Shown here piece after piece: positions 1 to 5,106 of a stretch of DNA of 5,338 nt. The notes below the pieces were generated by a model. The model made no database searches and was not told the origin of the DNA. It worked only from the letters and a program-made list of their open reading frames with translations. The stretch comes from CAZVQX01 sp964629735 (GTDB taxonomy: Bacteria; Bacillota_I; Bacilli_A; RF39; UBA660), in assembly GCA_964629735.1 (NCBI GenBank), contig CAZVQX010000028.1:1-5338 (forward strand), read 5' to 3'. Numbering within the stretch: the stretch's first letter is position 1; every line of letters begins with the position of its first letter. The position numbers were made by a program, and so were the translations under genes.

Positions 1-94
1 TAGAGATTTAGATAACCAACTATATATAAACAACACAGAGTTTAATATAGATATGGCAGATGATAGTTGGGTAGCTTTAGGAGAGGTATTTTAA
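1..94 (+). CDS. 3' end of an unidentified upstream gene (partial)
   Basis: One frame (codons starting at base 2) stays open from the left edge to a TAA at 92-94 and gives 30 residues ending in DDSWVALGEVF. The other two + frames are closed by stops at 1-3 and 9-11. The stop lies 21 nt before the next start codon, and the next gene's ribosome binding site sits in that gap. This is the spacing of genes in one operon, so the missing gene is probably part of the same transcription unit. The visible tail is acidic and has no motif I recognise, so no function is proposed. It could also be a chance open frame because it is short, but the tight spacing makes a real gene end more likely. Confidence 0.5.
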   Translation, partial: RDLDNQLYINNTEFNIDMADDSWVALGEVF

Positions 95-100
95 AATACA

Positions 101-106
101 AAGGAG
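101..106 (+). promoter_or_regulatory. Ribosome binding site of the AlbA_2 gene
   Basis: AAGGAG is followed by 9 nt and the ATG at 116. It supports this start and shows that the gene is translated independently of the upstream one. Confidence 0.8.
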
Positions 107-115
107 AAATAACAA

Positions 116-1255
116 ATGTTTGATTATAAAATTCAACAATTAATTTCTCTTAAACAGGAAGGCCAATATTGGGATTTTAAAAAAGAGTGGTATCCTAAAG
201 ACAAGAAAATGGATTTGCTTCATGATATTCTTTGCATGGCTAATAACTTAGCTAATCAAGATGCATATATTATCATTGGTATAGATGAGGAAAATGATTA
301 CATTGTTAACAGTGTTCATAAAGATAGAAATCGAAAAGATACACAAATGATAGTAGATTTTCTAAGAGATAAAAAATTTGCTGGTGGAATAAGACCAACA
401 ATATATGTTAGTCCTATTTCTTTAGAAGGTGGCTACGTTGATGTAATAGTAATTAAAAATAGTCACAATACCCCTTTCTATCTAATGGAAAGATACCAAT
501 CTGTGTTAGCTAATAATATATATACTAGAGTTATGGATACGAATACACCAATAGACAAATCAGCCGATATCCACCATGTAGAATATTTATGGAAGAAAAG
601 ATTTAGATTGCTCAACACACCACTAGAAAGAGTGCAATATTATTTAGAAAAACCAGATGATTGGGCAGATGCTCCTACTAATTGGGAAAGCGTAAAAAAA
701 TATTGTAAATATGCACCAGAATTTACAATAGAACACACCCTTGAAGATAATGGAGATGCTTACCAATATTATTTATTTAATCAAACTGACAGTAGACCAC
801 ATTGGCTAGAAATAAGAATACATTATCATCAGACATTATTATTTTCTACTGAAGCTGTATCTTTAGATGGTGGTAGATATTTTACACCTACTCCATTTAC
901 AGATGGAATTTCTTTATCATCATACCATAATTGGGATATAATATTTAAGTATTTTATTAAAGGTACTATCGAATATATTATACATAAATTTTATTTTAGT
1001 GATGAAAGGGATGAAGAAAGAACTGCTCATAATAGATTTATGGAATGCATTTTAATTTTCAACTCAAAAGATGAAAAAGCAGCTTTCAAAAAGTTTATAT
1101 TGAGAAATTGGCATTTGAAGAATAATTTCTCAAAAGATATTTGGCTACCTTATTTTCCTCAGATAGAAAATTACAATATGGATGCATTTAAAAAGGAATA
1201 TCTTAATATGCAAATATTAAAAAGAATGTATAATATTTTTCAAAATAATACTTAA
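116..1255 (+). CDS. Schlafen/AlbA_2-domain protein, putative defence protein
   Basis: This 379-residue soluble protein has no signal peptide or membrane segment. The N-terminal part, about residues 12-145, reads as an AlbA_2 (bacterial Schlafen) domain. It shows E15 and D20 in EGQYWDFKKEW, where the family usually has E...lEFK. The helix-strand unit MANNLANQDAYIIIGIDEE (residues 41-59) corresponds to the usual AFANT.GG.l.iGV.D, followed by a P94-containing strand, KNSHNTPFYL, and IYTRVMDTNTPID near 135-147. Residues about 155-379 are rich in aromatic and charged residues and match no domain I know. AlbA_2 proteins are variously linked to nucleic acid binding, ATP binding and, in animal Schlafens, RNA cleavage. 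The gene is first of a three-gene set with a membrane protein and a TIR-like protein, which suggests phage defence. The ATG at 116 is supported by AAGGAG. The family call is fairly sure; the biochemical activity is not. Confidence 0.8.
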   Translation: MFDYKIQQLISLKQEGQYWDFKKEWYPKDKKMDLLHDILCMANNLANQDAYIIIGIDEENDYIVNSVHKDRNRKDTQMIVDFLRDKKFAGGIRPTIYVSPISLEGGYVDVIVIKNSHNTPFYLMERYQSVLANNIYTRVMDTNTPIDKSADIHHVEYLWKKRFRLLNTPLERVQYYLEKPDDWADAPTNWESVKKYCKYAPEFTIEHTLEDNGDAYQYYLFNQTDSRPHWLEIRIHYHQTLLFSTEAVSLDGGRYFTPTPFTDGISLSSYHNWDIIFKYFIKGTIEYIIHKFYFSDERDEERTAHNRFMECILIFNSKDEKAAFKKFILRNWHLKNNFSKDIWLPYFPQIENYNMDAFKKEYLNMQILKRMYNIFQNNT

Positions 1256-1300
1256 AATCTAATTTGATAAGAGGCAATAAGAAAATGAATTATATTTTGA

Positions 1301-1311
1301 AAAGAGGTGAT
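1301..1311 (+). promoter_or_regulatory. Strong ribosome binding site deciding the start of the membrane protein
   Basis: AAAGAGGTGAT matches the anti-SD over GAGGTGAT and lies just before the TTG at 1315. It falls inside the frame that could also start at ATG 1285 (AAGAGG at 1269-1274, 10 nt spacing) or TTG 1264 (no Shine-Dalgarno). It is the best Shine-Dalgarno of the three and favours the shorter protein. Confidence 0.55.
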
Positions 1312-1314
1312 TGT

Positions 1315-1782
1315 TTGAATTTAATAAATACCAAAGAGGTAGAGTATGGGAGTCAATATAATGAACATATACTGGAGCAATGGAAAATCTGCACTGAAAT
1401 GGCTAATTGCAATAGTGAACGGAGGATTAATAGCAATAATATTTATATAGCCATAAACGCAGCAATAATAGCTTTTACTACTTTTTCATTAGACTACAAG
1501 AGTATTATTATGTCCATAGTAGGTATTATAGTCAGCATATTATGGTGGAATACAATAAAGAGTTATAAGGAATTAAATAAAGTTAAATATAAGATAATAA
1601 ATGAAATAGAGAAAATGTTGCCATTATCACCATTTGAGTATGAATGGAAGATAATAAATGAAGAAGGAAAATATAAACGCTTTACTCATTTAGAAACATT
1701 CTTACCGTGGATTTTTATAGTTCTTTATTCCCTATGCATATTTACGCAATTTATTTATTTTGTTTGTTCTTTCAAAAACTAA
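1315..1782 (+). CDS. Small multi-pass membrane protein, RipA/SLATT-like family
   Basis: The predicted product is 155 residues from TTG 1315 (165 from ATG 1285, 172 from TTG 1264). Its order is a cytosolic N-terminal helix (YNEHILEQWKICTEMA), then SERRINSNN, then two close hydrophobic segments at about residues 42-59 (IYIAINAAIIAFTTF) and 63-80 (IIMSIVGIIVSILWW). A conserved-looking amphipathic stretch, SYKELNKVKYKIINEIEKM and LPLSPFEYEW, follows, and a third hydrophobic segment lies at about 130-151. From memory this layout matches proteins annotated as RipA family octameric membrane proteins and resembles the SLATT two-helix effectors of nucleotide-signalling conflict systems. I infer an oligomeric inner-membrane protein, possibly the pore-forming effector of the cassette. 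It lies 59 nt after the AlbA_2 gene (28 nt if the first start is used) and 35 nt before the TIR-like gene. Family assignment is moderate and the effector role is inference. Confidence 0.7.
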   Translation: MNLINTKEVEYGSQYNEHILEQWKICTEMANCNSERRINSNNIYIAINAAIIAFTTFSLDYKSIIMSIVGIIVSILWWNTIKSYKELNKVKYKIINEIEKMLPLSPFEYEWKIINEEGKYKRFTHLETFLPWIFIVLYSLCIFTQFIYFVCSFKN

Positions 1783-1803
1783 TATTTAATTTTATAAAAT
1801 AAT

Positions 1804-1810
1804 AAGGAGG
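1804..1810 (+). promoter_or_regulatory. Ribosome binding site of the TIR-like gene
   Basis: A perfect AAGGAGG is followed by 7 nt and the ATG at 1818. It is the strongest translation signal in the cassette, so the TIR-like protein may be made in excess over its partners. Confidence 0.85.
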
Positions 1811-1817
1811 TTTCCAT

Positions 1818-2210
1818 ATGTATAATTTATTCATTAGCCATTCATGGGCATACAATCATCAGTACGAAGGATTAGTAAAATTACTTGATGCAGCACCGTA
1901 TTTTTCTTACAAAAATTATTCCGTTCCAAAAGACGATCCTATCCACAATGCTCCAACAAATCTAGCTTTAAAAGCGGCTATAAGAAGGCAAATGGCTTCA
2001 ACAAGTTGTGTATTAATTCTAGCAGGTGTTTATTCTACATATAGCAAGTGGATAAATATTGAAATAGAACTTGCAAAGGAATTAGGAAAGAGAATAATTG
2101 CAATAGAGCCATGGGCTTCCGAAAGAACATCAAGTGTCGTTAAAGATTCAGCAGATAAAATAGTTGGCTGGAATACAAATTCAATTGTGAATGCAATAAG
2201 AGGTTATTAA
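1818..2210 (+). CDS. TIR-like (MTH538/ThsB-type) domain protein
   Basis: This compact protein of 130 residues is a single domain. It opens with the TIR strand MYNLFISHSW (residues 1-10), followed by YEGLVKLLDAAPYFSYKNYS and the loop VPKDDPIHNAP (36-46). Next come CVLILAGVYSTYSKWI (64-79), the helix NIEIELAKELGKRIIAIEPW (80-99), and a final DKIVGWNTNSIVNAI. W78 followed by E82 in SKWINIEIELA is the position expected for the catalytic glutamate of NAD-cleaving TIR domains; E84 is the alternative. This subgroup (Pfam MTH538 TIR-like, formerly DUF1863) includes ThsB of Thoeris, which turns NAD into a signal molecule after phage infection. No ThsA-type SIR2-SLOG gene is in the window, so the neighbouring membrane protein is the natural candidate receiver. 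It is the last gene of the operon, followed by a hairpin 6 nt after the stop. Domain call is confident; signalling is inference. Confidence 0.88.
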   Translation: MYNLFISHSWAYNHQYEGLVKLLDAAPYFSYKNYSVPKDDPIHNAPTNLALKAAIRRQMASTSCVLILAGVYSTYSKWINIEIELAKELGKRIIAIEPWASERTSSVVKDSADKIVGWNTNSIVNAIRGY

Positions 2211-2216
2211 TAAACA

Positions 2217-2250
2217 GACCACACCAGAGATATTGCTCTCCAGTGTGGTC
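2217..2250. terminator. Bidirectional terminator hairpin after the TIR operon
   Basis: The arms GACCACAC (2217-2224) and GTGTGGTC (2243-2250) pair perfectly, with an inner AGAG/CTCT pairing (2226-2229 with 2236-2239) around a 6-nt loop. On the + strand it is followed by TTAACTTT, and on the - strand by TGTTTATTAAT. It can therefore end the defence operon and also the convergent small RNA. In the - strand RNA one more pair (U-G) extends the stem to 9 bp. The T-tracts are interrupted on both sides, so efficiency may be moderate. Confidence 0.7.
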
Positions 2251-2260
2251 TTAACTTTGC

Positions 2261-2323
2261 TAACCTTTAAAGCTGCTCACTTAAGTTTTTACTCAATCCC
2301 TATGTGAAAGCCTTTAAAGGTTA
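2261..2323 (-). repeat. Long imperfect inverted repeat, hairpin of the small RNA
   Basis: The arms TAACCTTTAAAG (2261-2272) and CTTTAAAGGTTA (2312-2323) are perfect 12-bp complements. Inside, after a 3x3 internal loop, 2276-2280 pairs with 2304-2308. Next, 2281-2286 pairs with 2291-2296 around a 4-nt loop (AAAA in the - strand RNA), leaving a 7-nt bulge at 2297-2303. Two of the inner pairs (2276/2308 and 2283/2294) are G-U in the - strand RNA but A-C mismatches in the + strand RNA. On the + strand the repeat is followed by CCTTG and eight T (2329-2336), so it may also act as a back-up terminator in that direction. Confidence 0.65.
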
Positions 2324-2409
2324 CCTTGTTTTTTTTCAGTGATTAATTTTTTTGTTTCTTCTTTTGTTAAATCCGGATAACTCATTATTTCCTCAATGTA
2401 TTTAGACAA
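2314..2409 (-). CDS. Small ORF, 31 aa, hypothetical peptide
   Basis: A TTG start at 2409-2407 is preceded by GGGGAG (2423-2418) with 8 nt spacing. The frame runs 31 codons to TAA (2316-2314) and ends in TEKKQGNL. The peptide is hydrophilic and probably helical (about a third Lys or Glu, one Pro) and has no membrane segment, so it is unlike Fst or holin-like type I toxins. The stretch PDLTKEETKKLITEKKQGN faintly resembles the start of region 1.2 of sigma-70 factors. This could mean a truncated sigma-like fragment, or chance. The same frame extends upstream to a GTG at 2457, almost at the predicted transcript start, allowing a leaderless 47-aa form. The stop codon lies inside the base of the following hairpin. 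Whether it is translated is uncertain. Confidence 0.45.
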   Translation of the reverse strand: MSKYIEEIMSYPDLTKEETKKLITEKKQGNL

Positions 2410-2463
2410 ATATACCACTCCCCAACTACAATCTGAATGTCTAATTTCACAAATCACACTATT

Positions 2464-2491
2464 ATTATACAATATATTTATTAATTGTCAA
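2464..2491 (-). promoter_or_regulatory. Consensus promoter of the small RNA unit
   Basis: Read on the - strand, TTGACA (2491-2486) is followed by 16 nt and TATAAT (2469-2464). Both hexamers are perfect sigma-A consensus, and the spacer is one short of the ideal 17. It points left, toward the TIR operon. It is the best promoter in the window. Confidence 0.75.
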
Positions 2492-2547
2492 ACCAAAAAA
2501 ACAAATAGACTTTTTGTGTTTAATTATATAAGGTAACTTGTAAAATG

Positions 2548-2556
2548 TGATATAAT
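2548..2556 (+). promoter_or_regulatory. Extended -10 promoter of the yfhO-like gene
   Basis: TGATATAAT forms an extended -10 element (TGn followed by a perfect TATAAT at 2551-2556). No good -35 hexamer stands 17 nt upstream (ATAAGG at 2528-2533). Transcription would begin near 2563, leaving a leader of about 12 nt that holds the AGAGGTG ribosome binding site (2564-2570). Confidence 0.65.
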
Positions 2557-2574
2557 ATTTTTTAGAGGTGTCAT

Positions 2575-5079
2575 ATGAAAAGAAAGGACATTACTTATTT
2601 AATAATTTTAATTTTGACAGGGCTAATGATAATTTTGGTTACAGTGGGCCCTAATAATATTTATGGTTCAGAAACAGATTGGCTAAGTCAACATTGGGCG
2701 TTACCTGAATATTTTAGAACCTTATTTTATAAAACAGGAAATCTTTTTCCTAATTTTGCACCTAATTTAGGAGCGGGTCAAAATATATATAATTTTTCTT
2801 ATTATGGATTGCTAAATCCTATTATTTTAATTGCTTATTTATTGCCTTTTGTCAAAATGATTGATTACATAATTATTAGTTCGATAATAATTGTGTTATT
2901 AAGTGCGGTTTTATTTTATAAATGGCTTAAAAACAATCGATATAGTTCGCAAATAGCCTTCATTAGTGCTTTTGTTTTCATGTTGGCAAATCCTATTATT
3001 TTCCATAGTCATCGACATATTATGTTTATTAATTATATTCCTTTTATAATTTTAGGTTTAATGGGAATTGATAAATATTTTAATAGTAATAAAAAGTGGT
3101 TATTAATATTGAGTGTTTTTTTATTAATTATGACTAGTTATTTTTATAGTGTTGGTGGACTTATAACTATTGGATTATATGGTATTTATAAAATGTTTGC
3201 TGATAGCATTGATGTTAAGTCTTTTGTTTTTCGTTTATTAAAAATGATTGGCGTAATGTTGGTTGGTGTATTGATGGCCGGAATATTATTAATGCCAACA
3301 ATAGGTATTATTGTTAATGGACGGGGACAAGCAATTAACAACATTAATGTTGCTTCCTTATTTTTACCAAAAATTAATGATGATTCACTTTTATATACTC
3401 CTTATTCGTTAGGGCTTACAGCCATTAGTGTTGTTGGTTTAATACATGGTTATTTTAGTAAAAGCAAGAAAACGATTTTATTATCGTTAATGTTGTCAAT
3501 TATCTTTTTTGTTCCACTATTTGTTTATTTGCTAAATGGCATGTTATATGTAAGATACAAGGTGTTAATACCATTCGCTCCATTAATTGGACTTTTGATT
3601 GCTAAGTTTCTTAAAAGGGTATTTGAAGAAAATGTTTCGCTAGTTCCATTAGTGTTTGGTTCTTTGATTGTTGGAATGATTAATTTTAAAGTTAATCAAG
3701 AAACTCTTGTTTATTTTTTAGATATTCTAATACTTTTTATATCATTATTTAGTTACTATCGATTCAAAAAGGAAACTTTAATTATTATACCCATTATTGT
3801 GGTAGCGCTTATTAACTCATTTTCCGCTAATGTTAATGAATCTTTTGTTACTAGGGAAAGATATAAAAATGAATTTAACAATTCAAAACAAGAATTAATA
3901 AATAAAACAATAGAAAGTGATTTTAATTATTACCGCTTTAATAATTTAGATGCAACCCTATCTACATCTAACAAAATATATCATCCAAATTATTTTCAAA
4001 CCTCACTTTATTCTTCAACATATAATAATGATTATAACGAATTTTATTATGAAGTATTTAAAAATGCAATCCCTTATCGCAATCGCGTCATTACCGCCCA
4101 AAGTAGTAATATATTATTTCAAACACTAATGGGTGTTAAATATCTTGGAACCAGCGGTACAGAACCCATTGGTTATGAATTGATAAATGGTAATAGTGAA
4201 TTTAAGATATATAAAAATGAGAGCGTTTTTCCTCTAGCTTATGCTACTAATAAGATTATGAATATTGATGATTATAATAAATTAGAATATCCTTATAATT
4301 TAGAACCTTTGTTAACAGGTGTTGTGGCAAACGATAACACTAATTATACTTTTTATAGTAAAATTAAAAAAATAGAATTGGATTATTTTAGTAAAATTGG
4401 TAACAATATTGAGATTGAAAAAAATGATGGTAATTATTACATTACAGCATCAAAAAAGGATTATATTGATTTAGATGTAACTAATTTGAAAAAGGATCAA
4501 ATTTTAATTATTAAGTTTGATTTATTAAATAATCCTAGATGTAGTTCTGGTGATATTGTAATTAATATCAACGGTGTTAGAAATGTTTTGACTTGTAGAG
4601 AGTGGATTTATCATAATCGTAATTATAGTTTTGAATATGTTATATCTTCAAACGATATAATTGATAATCTTAAAATTGAATTTGCGAAAGGTATTTATGA
4701 AATATCAAAAGTAGAAACTTATATTTTAGATTATAACGAAATCAAGGGCATTAATAATGAAATTGATCAAATGGAAATTGATATGAATAAGACTCAAGGA
4801 GATTATCTTTACGGTAACATTAAAGTTTCTAATAATGGCTATTTTGTTACAACTATTCCATATGATGAAGGTTTTACAATTACATTAAATGGTAAAGAAG
4901 TTATACCGGAAGTGGTTAATGAAGTTTTTCTAGGCTTTCCTGTTGAAAAAGGAAATTATAAGGTTGTAATAAAATATGAATCGCCATTATTTAAAGAAGG
5001 AGTATTTATATCTGGGATAGGTATTATTAGTTATATTGGAATAATTATTTTTGATAATAGAAAGAAAAGTTGCAAGTGA
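2575..5079 (+). CDS. yfhO: YfhO-family polytopic membrane protein, putative GT-C glycosyltransferase
   Basis: This 834-residue membrane protein is near the usual length of the family. It begins with a hydrophobic helix (7-25), then an outward-facing loop with GSETDWLSQH (31-40) and NLGAGQNIYNFSYYGLLNP (64-82). These are the YfhO hallmarks: an acidic GSxT motif near the first loop, then a G.N....Y...P pattern. A series of helices follows to about residue 418. An extracellular domain spans about 420-800 and includes the typical end NNGYFVTTIPYDEGFTITLN. A last helix (about 807-825) and a basic tail, RKKSCK, close the protein. B. subtilis YfhO acts with CsbB and GtcA in sugar decoration of lipoteichoic acid, and such proteins use lipid-linked sugars on the outer face. 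No CsbB or GtcA partner is in the window, so the acceptor is unknown. The ATG at 2575 has AGAGGTG just upstream. Its codons favour ATT over ATA, unlike the genes to its left. Confidence 0.88.
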   Translation: MKRKDITYLIILILTGLMIILVTVGPNNIYGSETDWLSQHWALPEYFRTLFYKTGNLFPNFAPNLGAGQNIYNFSYYGLLNPIILIAYLLPFVKMIDYIIISSIIIVLLSAVLFYKWLKNNRYSSQIAFISAFVFMLANPIIFHSHRHIMFINYIPFIILGLMGIDKYFNSNKKWLLILSVFLLIMTSYFYSVGGLITIGLYGIYKMFADSIDVKSFVFRLLKMIGVMLVGVLMAGILLMPTIGIIVNGRGQAINNINVASLFLPKINDDSLLYTPYSLGLTAISVVGLIHGYFSKSKKTILLSLMLSIIFFVPLFVYLLNGMLYVRYKVLIPFAPLIGLLIAKFLKRVFEENVSLVPLVFGSLIVGMINFKVNQETLVYFLDILILFISLFSYYRFKKETLIIIPIIVVALINSFSANVNESFVTRERYKNEFNNSKQELINKTIESDFNYYRFNNLDATLSTSNKIYHPNYFQTSLYSSTYNNDYNEFYYEVFKNAIPYRNRVITAQSSNILFQTLMGVKYLGTSGTEPIGYELINGNSEFKIYKNESVFPLAYATNKIMNIDDYNKLEYPYNLEPLLTGVVANDNTNYTFYSKIKKIELDYFSKIGNNIEIEKNDGNYYITASKKDYIDLDVTNLKKDQILIIKFDLLNNPRCSSGDIVININGVRNVLTCREWIYHNRNYSFEYVISSNDIIDNLKIEFAKGIYEISKVETYILDYNEIKGINNEIDQMEIDMNKTQGDYLYGNIKVSNNGYFVTTIPYDEGFTITLNGKEVIPEVVNEVFLGFPVEKGNYKVVIKYESPLFKEGVFISGIGIISYIGIIIFDNRKKSCK

Positions 5080-5090
5080 TTGCAACTTTT
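5065..5090. terminator. Bidirectional terminator between yfhO-like gene and RNase J
   Basis: A perfect 11-bp stem (AAAAGTTGCAA at 5065-5075, TTGCAACTTTT at 5080-5090) closes a 4-nt loop, GTGA (5076-5079). It is followed by T and an A-rich tract on the + strand, and by TTTCT on the - strand. The TGA in the loop is the stop codon of the yfhO-like gene, so the left arm is coding sequence. It lies 16 nt beyond the RNase J stop on the other strand and suits both convergent genes. Confidence 0.88.
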
Positions 5091-5106
5091 TAATAAAAAA
5101 AGAAAA

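Larger units (their letters stand above)
2205..2458 (-). ncRNA. Predicted small structured RNA unit convergent with the defence operon
   Basis: The - strand carries all parts of a short transcription unit: a consensus promoter at 2464-2491, a likely start near 2457-2459, a 31-codon ORF (2409-2314), a long hairpin (2261-2323), and a terminal hairpin (2217-2250) followed by a U-rich tract. The expected RNA is about 250 nt. The long hairpin includes G-U pairs that exist only in this strand's RNA, which supports this direction. The layout recalls type I toxin-antitoxin and dual-function RNAs, where a small peptide mRNA carries structure at its 3' end. I do not recognise a named RNA family, and the ends are estimates. 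Confidence 0.5.

Noticed and set aside
1264..1314. Longer N-terminus of the membrane protein from TTG 1264 or ATG 1285
   Set aside because: TTG 1264 lacks a Shine-Dalgarno. ATG 1285 has a fair one (AAGAGG) and remains possible, but the strong AAAGAGGTGAT before TTG 1315 fits better.
1783..1817. Internal promoter before the TIR-like gene (TATAAAATAAT near 1794-1804)
   Set aside because: A -10-like string is expected by chance in such AT-rich DNA. No -35 is found at the right distance, and the string runs into the ribosome binding site, leaving almost no room for a leader.
2205..2458. Classic Fst/TxpA/holin-like type I toxin gene
   Set aside because: The layout is similar, but the encoded peptide is hydrophilic with no membrane helix, and no short hydrophobic ORF with a ribosome binding site was found on either strand of the gap.
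2397..2537. Open + strand frame of 46 codons starting ATG at 2397 in the intergenic block
   Set aside because: No ribosome binding site (preceded by TTTCCTCA), no recognisable motif, and it runs opposite to the better supported - strand promoter and small ORF, crossing both.
2571..5079. Mycoplasma-type genetic code (TGA as Trp), suggested by the AT-richness
   Set aside because: Trp is encoded by TGG throughout, and the TGA ending the yfhO-like gene sits at the family's normal C-terminus inside a terminator.
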